Positions 52,365 to 62,232 of a DNA stretch of 64,000 nt are shown here, piece after piece. Below the pieces are notes generated by a model that was given only the letters and a program-made list of their open reading frames with translations, did not search any database and was not told the origin of the DNA. Made by a program: the position numbers and the translations under genes. Origin of the DNA: Amycolatopsis eburnea (lineage in GTDB: Bacteria > Actinomycetota > Actinomycetes > Mycobacteriales > Pseudonocardiaceae). Where the stretch lies: positions 310,001 through 374,000 of the forward strand of contig NZ_RSEC01000048.1 in NCBI RefSeq assembly GCF_003937945.1, written 5' to 3'. Numbering within the stretch: position 1 is the stretch's first letter; the number at the start of each line of letters is the position of its first letter.

Positions 52365-53669
52365 TCAGCCCAGCGGGACGACCGGACCCGGGTAGCGAGC
52401 GGGGTCGAGGCAGCTGCTGAGCCCATCGACGACCGAGCAGAAGCCTGGCGGCCGCACCGGCGTGTACCCGCCCGGGACGCCGTGGTCCGCGATCAGCTGC
52501 CGGTAGGCCGAGACGGCGTCCGTCGGCCGCCGGGTCAGCGCCGGATCGCTCGCGGCGTCCACCGTGTACAGGCCGAAGCGCGGCTGGTAGCTACCCCACT
52601 CGTAGTTGTCGGTGAGGCTCCAGTAGTTGTAGCCGATCACGTTCACGCCGTCGGCCTTCGCGCGCTGCACCCAGTAGACGTGGTCGCGCAGGTGGTCCGA
52701 GCGCGTGTACGCGTCGGGCCGCGCGGCGCCGTTGTCGGTCGGCATCCCGTTTTCGACGACGTAGAGCGGCAGGTTCGGGAACTTCCGCGCGTAGTAGCGC
52801 AGCGCGTAGTAGATCCCGTCCGGCTGCGGGGTCACCTTCCAGAACTCGCCGTTGGCCGCGTGCGCGGCGCTGACGTTGTCGAGACTGGCGCCGTAGTAGT
52901 AGTCAACGCCGGCGAAGTCCAGCTTGTCCTTCACGTGGTCCAGGAACGACGCGTCCAGCACGCCCTGCACCGCGGGGATGAAGGCGGTGTTGCTGGAGAC
53001 GAGCGCGCCCGGGTCCAACTGGTGGATGAGGTCGTAGGCGGCGCGGTGCACCTGCACCAGCCGGGACAGCATCCACGGCGCCTTCCACGCGGCGAGCCCG
53101 CCGTTGCTGATCTCCTGCTGCAGGTAGACGGTCGGCTCGTTGATCGTGATCCACAGCGCGCCAAGCCCCTTGTACCGCTCGACGACGCGGCGGGCGTTGG
53201 CGAGCCAGGCGTCGCGCGTGCGGTCGGTGTCCCAGCCGCCCTGGTCGGCGACCCAGCCCGGGTAGACCCAGTGGTCGAGGGTGATCATCGGCCGCATCCC
53301 CGCGGCGACGACGCGCCGGACGACGTCGTCGTAGTACGCGAGTTCCGCCTGGTCGACCTGGCCGGGCCGGGGTTCGATCCGCGCCCATTCGACGCTGAAG
53401 CGGAAGACGTTCACGCCGAGTTGCTTCGCGCGTTCGATGTCCTCGGCGTAGCGGTGCCGGAAGTCGACGGCGTCGCGGTAGGGCTCCTTGCTCGACGACG
53501 TCTTCGCCTGCTCGTAGCGGCGCCAGTTGCTGTCGGGCGCCGAACCCTCCGACTGGTACCCCGAGGTCGCGACGCCCCAGAAGAACGCCGGTGACGCGAC
53601 CGCGGGTGTCACCCCGGCGAGCGTGCCCGCCACCAATGCCAGAACGACGACGAGAGCTCGGCGCACCAC
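52365..53669 (-). CDS. Secreted GH1 beta-glucosidase-like enzyme
   Basis: 434 aa from GTG 53669 (GAGGAGG upstream; a GTG one codon later is equivalent). Signal peptide MVRRALVVVLALVAGTLAGV, then FFWGVATSGYQSEGSAPDSN, the GH1 opening. Acid/base E178 in ITINEP and nucleophile E306 in YVVENGM; C-terminal GYNYWSLTDNYEWGSYQPRF. Most bacterial GH1 enzymes are intracellular, so the export signal is notable. It follows the ThuA-ricin and GH3 genes on the same strand with 69- and 30-bp gaps. Confidence 0.92.
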   Translation of the reverse strand: MVRRALVVVLALVAGTLAGVTPAVASPAFFWGVATSGYQSEGSAPDSNWRRYEQAKTSSSKEPYRDAVDFRHRYAEDIERAKQLGVNVFRFSVEWARIEPRPGQVDQAELAYYDDVVRRVVAAGMRPMITLDHWVYPGWVADQGGWDTDRTRDAWLANARRVVERYKGLGALWITINEPTVYLQQEISNGGLAAWKAPWMLSRLVQVHRAAYDLIHQLDPGALVSSNTAFIPAVQGVLDASFLDHVKDKLDFAGVDYYYGASLDNVSAAHAANGEFWKVTPQPDGIYYALRYYARKFPNLPLYVVENGMPTDNGAARPDAYTRSDHLRDHVYWVQRAKADGVNVIGYNYWSLTDNYEWGSYQPRFGLYTVDAASDPALTRRPTDAVSAYRQLIADHGVPGGYTPVRPPGFCSVVDGLSSCLDPARYPGPVVPLG

Positions 53670-53738
53670 AGCACCCTCCTCAGCCAACGTGAAGGTCGTT
53701 CATGTTAGCCGAGGAGGGGCCGCGGCGCACTCCGCTCG

Positions 53739-55010
53739 TCAGGCGACCTTGAACGACTGAGCGGCGCTGCCGTCACAGGTCGACTGGACCAGCTGGACGC
53801 TGTCGGCGGTCGACGCGCCCGGCACGGTCAGGCACTTGCCGCTGTGGCGGACGACGAAGTGGTAGTACCCGCTGCCCTCGGACACCGGCTGCCACTGCTG
53901 GTTGTTCCCGCCACTGTAGGACCACAACTGCAGCCCGGCGTTGTCCGTCGTCGCCACGTCGGTGACGTCGATGACCTCGGCCGGGTTGGTGCGGTTGTTG
54001 ATCCGGTCGAAGCCGCCGCTGGTCGGCGCGAACTGGTACTGCTGCGCCGTCGTGCCGTTGCAGGTGTACTGCTGGACCACGGTGCCGTTGGTGCTGCCCG
54101 CGGCCCGCGCGTCGACGCACTTGCCGGACGCCTTGTTCGTCACCGCGTACCAGGCCGACGGGTCGATCGTGCCGTCCGGCGGCGGGGTGGTCGTGCCGCC
54201 GCCACCGAGCCACTTCAGGCCGTCGAGCAGGAAGCGGTTCTGGTCGGCGCTTTCGAACGTCGACGACAGCGCGGTGTTCGTGTCGTAGTTCATCGCGTTG
54301 TGGCCGAAGTTCGAGTAGATCATCTTGTAGTTCTTGTTCGTCCACGAGATCGGGTAGTACCCGCTGTACCAGGTCTGGTTCGGGTCGCTGCCGATCGGGA
54401 AGGTGGAGGAGTCCATCGACGCCAGGATGGTGATGTTCGGGTTCTGGCGCAGGTCGTTCTGCCAGGCGTACCACTCCGACGTCGAGGACTTGATGGTCGA
54501 GGGCAGGTTCACCGTCGACGGGTGCGTGCGGTTCTCGATCTTCAGCGTCTCCGGCGTCGGGCCCCACGTGTTCGACGTGAAGCGCCCGGTGCCGAGGAAG
54601 TCGTTGTGGAACCAGTTGGCGTACGACGGCGTCGAGCTGTCGTTGTAGGCCGTGACGTGGAAGCCGTAGAACGCGCCGCCGGCCTGCATGTACCGCTGGA
54701 AGCCCTGGAACTGCGCTTGCGACTGCGGCTGGTCGTCGAGGAACAAGACGACCTGGTACTGGCTGGGCGTAATGGTCGTCAGCTGGTTCCAGTTGTTCGT
54801 CGCCGTGTAGGTGAAGCCGTTGGCCGCCGCCTGCTGCGGGAACCAGTTGTTGGCCTCTTTCTCGAAACTGATGTGCGCGGCGTCGTAGGTGCCGCTGTAG
54901 AACGCGAGCACCTTGAACGGCGTCGCGGCTTCCACGGCCGGGCCGGCGAAGCTCAGCCCCAGGCAGGCTGCGAAGAACGCCAATATTCTGATCAGCGGAC
55001 GGCGGGACAT
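53739..55010 (-). CDS. Secreted ThuA-like protein with C-terminal ricin-type (RICIN) lectin domain
   Basis: 423 aa from ATG 55010 (GGAAGGAA upstream). Signal peptide to about residue 28. ThuA-like class-I-amidotransferase fold ~32-265: FKVLAFYSGTYDAAHISFEK, YQVVLFLDDQPQSQAQFQGF, AFYGFHVTAYND, WYSGYYPISWTNKNYKMIYS, NFGHNAMNY. Linker GGGGTTTPPPDGTID, then a beta-trefoil ~285-423 with Q-x-W-type repeats (GTVVQQYTCNGTTAQQYQFA, LQLWSYSGGNNQQWQPV, SVQLVQSTCDGSAAQSFKVA). ThuA domains occur in trehalose and glycan utilisation; secreted forms joined to lectins occur in glycan-degrading actinobacteria. Catalytic role unproven. Confidence 0.88.
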   Translation of the reverse strand: MSRRPLIRILAFFAACLGLSFAGPAVEAATPFKVLAFYSGTYDAAHISFEKEANNWFPQQAAANGFTYTATNNWNQLTTITPSQYQVVLFLDDQPQSQAQFQGFQRYMQAGGAFYGFHVTAYNDSSTPSYANWFHNDFLGTGRFTSNTWGPTPETLKIENRTHPSTVNLPSTIKSSTSEWYAWQNDLRQNPNITILASMDSSTFPIGSDPNQTWYSGYYPISWTNKNYKMIYSNFGHNAMNYDTNTALSSTFESADQNRFLLDGLKWLGGGGTTTPPPDGTIDPSAWYAVTNKASGKCVDARAAGSTNGTVVQQYTCNGTTAQQYQFAPTSGGFDRINNRTNPAEVIDVTDVATTDNAGLQLWSYSGGNNQQWQPVSEGSGYYHFVVRHSGKCLTVPGASTADSVQLVQSTCDGSAAQSFKVA

Positions 55011-55040
55011 CGCGGGTTCCTTCCGGTGGGGGACGGGGGA

Positions 55041-56870
<1,830 letters not shown>

Positions 56871-56931
56871 TCGGGTCCTCCTCGTCGAGAGACCAAAATT
56901 CACGCCTTGAATTAATGCATGGACGTTGCCG

Positions 56932-56947
56932 TTTGGTCCAGACCTCT
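56932..56947. promoter_or_regulatory. DasR-like (dre) dyad upstream of the GH3 gene
   Basis: TTTGGTCCAGACCTCT, 12 of 16 matches to the DasR consensus ACTGGTCTAGACCACT including both TGGTC/GACC half-sites in part. It lies 62 bp before the GH3 start, between divergent genes. Could reflect chance; the remaining gap (56871-57024) shows no other site. Confidence 0.25.
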
Positions 56948-57024
56948 GCACGAACTCGGGTGCCGCTGAGCGGGATTGTCCGTTGCGGTCACGTTCTGGC
57001 CTAATTCGGCTCTACGGTGCGTTC

Positions 57025-57516
57025 ATGACTCGCGAAACCGAAGACCTGCTCGCCCTGCTCGCCGAGGTCCGCAAGCGCTTGCTGATCCCGGTCCGCGACC
57101 TCTCCGACACCGACGCGGGCCGCCGCACGACCGTCAGCGAGCTGACCCTGGGCGGCTTGGTCCGGCACCTGGCCACGGGCGAGCGGCTGTGGCTCGAGAT
57201 CCTGCGCAAGGGTGACGGGGAGCTGCCGGAGGGCATGCTGGACACCGGGCAGTATGCGATGAGCGAGACGCTGTCGCACTGGCTGTCGGAGTACTCGGCG
57301 GCCGCCGCCGAGACCGACGCGTACGTGGCTTCGCTGCCCTCACTGGACGTCGAGGTGCGGCTGCCGACGACGCCGTGGTCCCCGCCCGAGCCGCAGTTCT
57401 GGTCGGCGCGGCGGATCGTCCTGCACCTGATCCACGAGACGGCGCAGCACGCGGGTCATGCCGACATCCTGCGGGAGTCGCTGGACGGCGCGAACTCCAC
57501 GGCCCAGCTGGCTTAG
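57025..57516 (+). CDS. DinB-like / DUF664 protein
   Basis: 163 aa from ATG 57025. Four-helix DinB fold: ETEDLLALLAEVRKRLLIPV, LTLGGLVRHLATGERLWLEI with the first histidine ligand, and RRIVLHLIHETAQHAGHADI with H-x-x-x-E-T-A-Q-H, the second and third ligands. Such proteins are metal-dependent, often mycothiol-linked transferases. No partner gene nearby. Its stop lies 4 bp from the convergent YbaB gene. Confidence 0.85.
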   Translation: MTRETEDLLALLAEVRKRLLIPVRDLSDTDAGRRTTVSELTLGGLVRHLATGERLWLEILRKGDGELPEGMLDTGQYAMSETLSHWLSEYSAAAAETDAYVASLPSLDVEVRLPTTPWSPPEPQFWSARRIVLHLIHETAQHAGHADILRESLDGANSTAQLA

Positions 57517-57520
57517 CGCG

Positions 57521-58024
57521 TCAGCGATCCGAGCGCAGGGAAGCCGGGTCGAAGGACTCCCAATACGCGTCCTCGTCCTCGACGCTCGAAACAGCCGGCG
57601 CGGCCGCGGGTTCGGCGCCCAGCCGCTCGGCCCGCAGCCGCTGGAACTCCTCGACCGTCATGCCCGGGTCGTCGTCCTCGGCCCGGGCCGGCGCGGGCAT
57701 GCCCGTCATCTGCTCGATCATGTACGTCACGTCCTCGCCGAGCAGCAAAGCGACCCGGTTGTAAGCGTCCTGGGTCGCTTCACGCATCGCCGCCTGCGCG
57801 ACCTCGACCACCCGCGGCCCCAGCTGCTCGCCGAGGTTGACCGCCGAAGGGGCCAGCCACAACCGAAGCAGTTTCCCTCGGGCGTCGACCGTTGCCTCGA
57901 CCTGGCCGTCGACGTCGTGGGCGGTTCCCGAAGCCGCGGCCATCAGATCGTCCACTTTGGACATCGCTGCTTCGCGGGCCCTGGCCTGTTCGATCAGCTG
58001 GCGGGTCGTGATCACCGCGGTCAC
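57521..58024 (-). CDS. YbaB/EbfC-family protein 2 of the type VII-like cassette
   Basis: 167 aa from GTG 58024, overlapping the upstream YbaB stop. Core YbaB strand-helix pattern GQVEATVDARGKLLRLWLAP and RVVEVAQAAMREATQDAYNR; then an acidic, proline/alanine-rich C-terminal extension (RAEDDDPGMTVEEFQRLRAE) of about 55 residues. EspL of the mycobacterial ESX-1 locus has the same YbaB fold and stabilises secreted partners. By analogy this may be a chaperone or stabiliser rather than a nucleoid protein (inference). Last gene of the four-gene run. Confidence 0.8.
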   Translation of the reverse strand: MTAVITTRQLIEQARAREAAMSKVDDLMAAASGTAHDVDGQVEATVDARGKLLRLWLAPSAVNLGEQLGPRVVEVAQAAMREATQDAYNRVALLLGEDVTYMIEQMTGMPAPARAEDDDPGMTVEEFQRLRAERLGAEPAAAPAVSSVEDEDAYWESFDPASLRSDR

Positions 58025-58401
58025 CTCCCGTAGGTGAACGTGTCGGCGTCCGGGTCGTCGTCCGGGATCGGCTCGTAGCCCAGGACGTCCAGCTGTTCCT
58101 TGTCCACCACCGGCGCCAGCGCGTGGTACATCCGGTCGCCCGCGCGGCGGGTCGCGCGCTGGGCCAGCTCGAGGATCTGGTCGGCGAGCACCGCCGAGCC
58201 GTGCCGGAGCGTCGAGCGGTGGATCGTCAGGCCCGTCAGCAGCCCGCCGGGGGCCACCTGGACCTCGATGGTGCCGTCCGGGGACGCCGCTTTGCCCACC
58301 ACCGGGCCGGAGCGGGCGAAGCGCGCCGAAGCTTCGGCCTCCGCGCGGTCCGCCTGCTCGGTGATGCGCGCCGTTGCCAGCTCGATGTCGAAGTCAGCCA
58401 A
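58021..58401 (-). CDS. YbaB/EbfC-family protein 1 of the type VII-like cassette
   Basis: 126 aa, probably from TTG 58401 (GGGGTGA upstream); no ATG or GTG fits the frame at the homology start. ADFDIELATARITEQADRAE, SPDGTIEVQVAPGGLLTGLT and IHRSTLRHGSAVLADQILEL show the YbaB strand-strand-helix core. Ends in an acidic tail DDDPDADTFTYGR. Starts 3 bp after the peptidase stop and overlaps the next gene by 4 bp, so all four are coupled. Two different YbaB proteins side by side suggest a heterodimer. Confidence 0.78.
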   Translation of the reverse strand: MADFDIELATARITEQADRAEAEASARFARSGPVVGKAASPDGTIEVQVAPGGLLTGLTIHRSTLRHGSAVLADQILELAQRATRRAGDRMYHALAPVVDKEQLDVLGYEPIPDDDPDADTFTYGR

Positions 58402-58404
58402 GAA

Positions 58405-59532
58405 TCACCCCGTAGGCCGGTAGAAACCGATGAACGACTGCCCCGCGTTGGTGGTGCGGATCTTGCTGATCTGCACCGGGTCGCCGGCTTCGACCATCTG
58501 GCCGTCGCCGATCACCATCGCGACGTGGCCGGACCACACGACGAGGTCGCCGGGCAGGAGCTGGTCGATCGAGGGGACCTCGGCGCCGACCGTCTGCTGC
58601 GCCGCCGTGCGCGGCAGCTGCAGGCCCGCGTCCTGGTACGACGTCATGGTCAGGCCGCTGCAGTCGAGGCCCTGGCCGCGCGCGGTGCCGCCCCAGACGT
58701 AGGGCACGCCGAGCTGCGAAAGCGCGTTGCGCACGGCCTTCGCCGCCGTTTCGTTCGGCGCCATGACCTGCTTGCCGCCGGGGAGGTTGATCGCGACGCC
58801 GGAGCCGGGCTGCGGCGGGATCGCGACCGGCAGCCGGGGCTTGTGCACGGCGCCGCCACCGCCGCCGCCACCTCCCCCACCGCCGCCGCCCCCGCCGTCC
58901 GAGCCGCCGCCGGAGTAGCCGCTGTTGCTGTTGAACGACGACCCGACGTGCGTCGAAGCCGAGGACGACGACGTCGTCTGCTCGCCGCCGCCCAGCCGCG
59001 TGCCGATGTCGGTGAGCTGGTTGATCGTCTGCTCGCTGAAGGTCGCGGCCTGGCCGGTGAGCTGGCTGATCTTCGTCTGCAGCTTCATCAGGATGTCGCG
59101 CGACGCGGCGGCGCGGCTTTCCGGCGGCTGGATCGACTTCACCGCCGCCAGCGCCTTCATCGACGCCGAGATCTCCTTGATGATCTGGTCGCGGACCTGG
59201 TCGTTCTTGATCTCGCCGACGTGCAGCGCCTCGGCGGCCTCGGTGACGGCCTTCTCGATCTCGGCGCTCTCGTCGAGGAGGTCCTGGACCTCCTTCTCGA
59301 GGCTCTGCGACGTCGCGGTGGCGCGGTCGGTCGTCGAGCCCGAGCTGGCCGAGACCAGGTTGACGCGCTGCTCGCCCGCGACGTCGCGGGTGCGGCCCAC
59401 CGACGTCTGCAGGGCGTAGTGCGCGTCCCGGGCGCCGCCGATCGCGGCCGGGTCGTGGCGCACCTTGTCCGCGAACTGGTTCGTGGTGTCCAGCCCGTGC
59501 CGGACGAGCTGGTCGGCGTGGTGCTCGGTCAC
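58405..59532 (-). CDS. NlpC/P60 (C40) peptidase with N-terminal helical region, type VII-like cargo
   Basis: 375 aa from GTG 59532, overlapping the upstream stop by 4 bases. No Sec signal. Residues 1-~175 are helical (LVRHGLDTTNQFADKVRHDP; SLEKEVQDLLDESAEIEKAV; LQTKISQLTGQAATFSEQTI), like the helical leaders of type VII substrates. Next is a serine-rich region and a run of 15 glycines (213-227). The C-terminal ~120 residues are NlpC/P60: LGVPYVWGGTARGQGLDCSG (catalytic C291), LLPGDLVVWSGHVAMVIG (H336) and a third polar residue region in MVEAGDPV. Predicted to cut peptidoglycan stem peptides once exported. Confidence 0.88.
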   Translation of the reverse strand: MTEHHADQLVRHGLDTTNQFADKVRHDPAAIGGARDAHYALQTSVGRTRDVAGEQRVNLVSASSGSTTDRATATSQSLEKEVQDLLDESAEIEKAVTEAAEALHVGEIKNDQVRDQIIKEISASMKALAAVKSIQPPESRAAASRDILMKLQTKISQLTGQAATFSEQTINQLTDIGTRLGGGEQTTSSSSASTHVGSSFNSNSGYSGGGSDGGGGGGGGGGGGGGGAVHKPRLPVAIPPQPGSGVAINLPGGKQVMAPNETAAKAVRNALSQLGVPYVWGGTARGQGLDCSGLTMTSYQDAGLQLPRTAAQQTVGAEVPSIDQLLPGDLVVWSGHVAMVIGDGQMVEAGDPVQISKIRTTNAGQSFIGFYRPTG

Positions 59533-59879
59533 GCGGTACCCGGCCCGAGGTCGGTGCCGAGCCGCCGCACGACGTCGCCGTGCTCGGCTTCGACGGCCGC
59601 GTAGTTGCGGTCGGTCTGGCGGGCGGCTTCGCCGACTTGGCGCCAGCCGCCGCCGACGCGGTGCATCTTCTCCTGCAGCGCGCGCATCCGGCCGCTGTAG
59701 GCGCCGGAGAACCCGGATTCGCCGCCCATTTCCGAGAAGCCGTGGCCGCCGAGCGTCACGTGCGGGCCGACGTGCTTGTCCGCGGCACCCTTGACGTCAT
59801 CACCGAGCGGGTCGACTTCGCGCGCGTACCGCGTGTACGCGCCGTCGTCGACGTGAAACCCCGAATGCGAACCGTCCAC
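59529..59879 (-). CDS. EspC/WXG100-like ESX secretion-associated protein
   Basis: 116 aa from GTG 59879 (GGGAGGG upstream). Small, helical, no signal peptide. Features of type VII substrates: HRVGGGWRQVGEAARQTDRN with tryptophan 79 in the turn and, just after it, Y93-A-A-V-E97, a match to the Y-x-x-x-D/E export signal. The central GFSEMGGESGFSGAYSGRMR is glycine-rich. First gene of the coupled four-gene cassette. No EccC-type ATPase is in the window, so export would use a machine encoded elsewhere. Confidence 0.7.
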   Translation of the reverse strand: MDGSHSGFHVDDGAYTRYAREVDPLGDDVKGAADKHVGPHVTLGGHGFSEMGGESGFSGAYSGRMRALQEKMHRVGGGWRQVGEAARQTDRNYAAVEAEHGDVVRRLGTDLGPGTA

Positions 59880-59893
59880 TGGCCCTCCCTGTC

Positions 59894-59927
59894 ACCGGGG
59901 GTGCGACGTGCGCACGCGACCCCCGGT
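59894..59927. terminator. Hairpin between the DsbA-like gene and the type VII-like cassette
   Basis: ACCGGGGGT (59894-59902) and ACCCCCGGT (59919-59927), perfect 9-base arms around a 16-base GC-rich loop. It lies downstream of the DsbA-like stop and just before the EspC-like start at 59879, so it probably terminates the first operon. The remaining bases to 59990 show nothing further. Confidence 0.6.
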
Positions 59928-59990
59928 TCCCCTGCTGCGGGATTCAGCCTAGACCACGCTCCGTACCCGGGTGGGCGAATTGCCCGGAGT

Positions 59991-60800
59991 TCAGCCGGTG
60001 ACCTTCTTGAGCCAGTCGGGGTCCTGCCAGGACACGATCGTGCCGTTCGCGGTGACCGTCGGCGTGCCGAAGCCGCGCTGGCCGCCGCCGAAGTCCTGCG
60101 CCAGCTTCGGGTCGTTCTCGATCTGCTGGAACGCGGTGTTCAGCTGCTGGTCGTACGTGCCCGCGTTGACCGTCTGCGCGAACGCCGGATCGGTGATCCC
60201 GACGTTCTTGCCGAGCTCGATCAGCTGCGCCTTGTCGTAGCCGCGCTTGCCTTCCTCGGGCTGGTTCGCGAACAGCGCGTCGTGGAACTGGACGAACTTG
60301 CCGGCGTCGGCCGCGGCCAGCGCCGCGTTCGCCGAGTCGAGCGAGTAGCCGGGCGGGCTCGAGCGCTCGTTCAGCAGCGGCACCATGTGGTAGCGGACCT
60401 GCAGCTTGCCGTCGTTGACCGCCTGCTCGACCTGGCTCTTGTACTGCTTCTCGAACTCGCCGCAGATCGGGCAGAGGAAGTCGGCGTAGACGTCGATCGT
60501 GGCCTTCGCGCCCGTCTTGCCCACGGTGACCACCACACCGTCACGCTTCTGGGTGACATCATCGCCGAGCGCGCTGGTCGTCTCGCCGGGGCTGATGACC
60601 TTGCCCTCGGTCTTGTTCCGGTCCGAAATCGTCCAGATCACGCCGCCGATCACGAGCGCGGCCACGACGACCACGGCCCCGATCCCGATGATCCACTTCC
60701 GCTTGTCCCCGGACGCGCCCCTGGCCTGGGCCACCGCCTTGGCTCCCCCGGCCTGCGCGGCCTGACGACGCTTCCGAGCGGTCCGCTCAGCTCCACCCAC
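59991..60800 (-). CDS. Membrane-anchored DsbA-family thiol oxidoreductase
   Basis: 269 aa from GTG 60800. Basic N-terminus (TARKRRQAAQAGGAKAVAQA), one membrane anchor at ~36-57 (WIIGIGAVVVVAALVIGGVI), then an extracytoplasmic thioredoxin fold: ATIDVYADFLCPICGEFEKQ with active-site C110-P-I-C113, a helical insertion, and cis-proline region RGFGTPTVTANGTIVSW. Relatives are actinobacterial DsbA-like oxidases that form disulfides outside the membrane. Follows the MauE-like gene by 6 bp. Confidence 0.9.
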   Translation of the reverse strand: MGGAERTARKRRQAAQAGGAKAVAQARGASGDKRKWIIGIGAVVVVAALVIGGVIWTISDRNKTEGKVISPGETTSALGDDVTQKRDGVVVTVGKTGAKATIDVYADFLCPICGEFEKQYKSQVEQAVNDGKLQVRYHMVPLLNERSSPPGYSLDSANAALAAADAGKFVQFHDALFANQPEEGKRGYDKAQLIELGKNVGITDPAFAQTVNAGTYDQQLNTAFQQIENDPKLAQDFGGGQRGFGTPTVTANGTIVSWQDPDWLKKVTG

Positions 60801-60806
60801 TGTGTA

Positions 60807-61334
60807 TCAGTTCCCTTCCGCGATACCCGAGTAGTCGGCCTCGGGCCCGGTGGAGTTCCCGCGACCCCGCGCCAGCCAGCCGTCGACCGACAGCCACGTG
60901 CGCGGCCGCGCCAGCAGCCAGACGGCGAGCAGCGCGAACCCGGTGTCGCGGAGGATCTCCTGCGGGTACTCGGTCTGTCCCGCCGCCACCTGGCCGCCGC
61001 CGCCGAAGCACCCGCAGTCGATGCTCAGCCCGCGCGCCCACGACTGGGCGATGCCGGCGACGAGCACGACGAGCAGCACCAGCGCGGCGCCGGCGGCCCA
61101 CCGGGTCGCCAGGCCCGCGAGCAGGAACAGCCCGAGCACGAGTTCGACCAGCGGCAGCGCGATGGCCACCACGTCCGTGAGCGCGTCCGGGAGCACGTCG
61201 TACGCCTGCACGGCGATCAGCGTCTGCCCGGGATCCGCCAGTTTCAGCGCACCGGAAACGAGCCAGACGGCCGCGAGCCCGAGCCGGGCGAGCGTGCCGA
61301 CGGCGTCCAGCACGGGTTGGGACGGTCGCACCAC
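60807..61334 (-). CDS. MauE/DoxX-like membrane protein
   Basis: 175 aa from GTG 61334. Four hydrophobic helices (LGLAAVWLVSGALKL; VAIALPLVELVLGLFLLAGL; WAAGAALVLLVVLVAGIAQS; RDTGFALLAVWLLAR) and a cysteine pair in SIDCGCFGGG between helices 3 and 4. MauE-like proteins with DsbA-like partners probably pass electrons to or from the thiol oxidoreductase, as a VKOR/DsbB-like substitute (inference). No good ribosome site; the gap to the divergent lipoprotein gene is 67 bp. Confidence 0.85.
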   Translation of the reverse strand: MVRPSQPVLDAVGTLARLGLAAVWLVSGALKLADPGQTLIAVQAYDVLPDALTDVVAIALPLVELVLGLFLLAGLATRWAAGAALVLLVVLVAGIAQSWARGLSIDCGCFGGGGQVAAGQTEYPQEILRDTGFALLAVWLLARPRTWLSVDGWLARGRGNSTGPEADYSGIAEGN

Positions 61335-61401
61335 GCACTTAGGCTAACGGGAGGACCTGAGAACCACGTGAGGGCAGGGCAGCGGCGGAGGGAGCGGCTG
61401 G

Positions 61402-62232
61402 ATGCGGTGGCGCACGCTCCTCGCTTCGGCGTTGTTGCTGGTCACGGCGTCGGCGTGCGGTCCGGCGAGCGTGTCGCCGACCGACTCGCTGGTCACCCGG
61501 GCGAGTGCCACGGATCACCTGACCATCGGCATCCGGTTCGACGCGCCCGGGCTTTCGGAGCACACCCTGGACGGCCGGTTCGTCGGGTTCGACGTCGACG
61601 TCGCTACTTTCGTCGCATCGGAACTCGGCGTCGCGGCGAAGGACATCACCTGGCGCGAAACGACGTCGGCGACGCGCGAGACGGACCTGACCTCCGGCGC
61701 GGTCGACCTGGTCGTGGCCACCTATTCGATCACCGAGAAGCGCAAGCAGGTCGTCTCGTTCGCCGGGCCGTACTTCACCACCGGCCAGGACCTGCTGGTG
61801 CGCCGGACGTCGGCCGACATCACCGGCCCGGAGGCGCTCAACGGGCGGCGGCTGTGCTCGGTCACCGGGTCGACGCCGGCGCAGCAGGTGAAGGACAAGT
61901 TCGCCCAGGCCGTCCAGCTGGTCGAGTACCCGCGGTACTCCGACTGCGTGACGGCGCTGCTGGCCGGCCAGATCGACGCGGTCACCACGGACGCGGTGAT
62001 CCTCGCCGGTTACGTCGCGCGCGACCCGGAGCTGCTGAAGATCGTCGGGAAGCCGTTCTCGGCGGAGAAGTACGGCGTCGGCCTGCGCAAGGACGACACG
62101 CAGGGTGTCAACGCCGTCGACGACGCGATCCGGAAGATGATCTCCTCCGGCGAATGGCTCCGCTCGCTCAACGCGAACATCGGGCCGTCCGGTTACCAGC
62201 TGCCCCCACCCCCCGAGGTCTCCCCGAAGTGA
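61402..62232 (+). CDS. Amino-acid-type (GluB-like) solute-binding lipoprotein
   Basis: 276 aa from ATG 61402 (GGAGGGAG upstream). Lipoprotein signal with lipobox ASAC, C19. SBP_bac_3 fold: HLTIGIRFDAPGLSEHTLDG, RFVGFDVDVATFVASELGVA, VDLVVATYSITEKRKQVVSF, AGPYFTTGQDLLVRRTSADI, TALLAGQIDAVTTDAVILAG. Resembles glutamate-binding GluB. No permease or ATPase is nearby, so it is an orphan binding protein. Its stop overlaps the helicase start. Confidence 0.9.
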   Translation: MRWRTLLASALLLVTASACGPASVSPTDSLVTRASATDHLTIGIRFDAPGLSEHTLDGRFVGFDVDVATFVASELGVAAKDITWRETTSATRETDLTSGAVDLVVATYSITEKRKQVVSFAGPYFTTGQDLLVRRTSADITGPEALNGRRLCSVTGSTPAQQVKDKFAQAVQLVEYPRYSDCVTALLAGQIDAVTTDAVILAGYVARDPELLKIVGKPFSAEKYGVGLRKDDTQGVNAVDDAIRKMISSGEWLRSLNANIGPSGYQLPPPPEVSPK

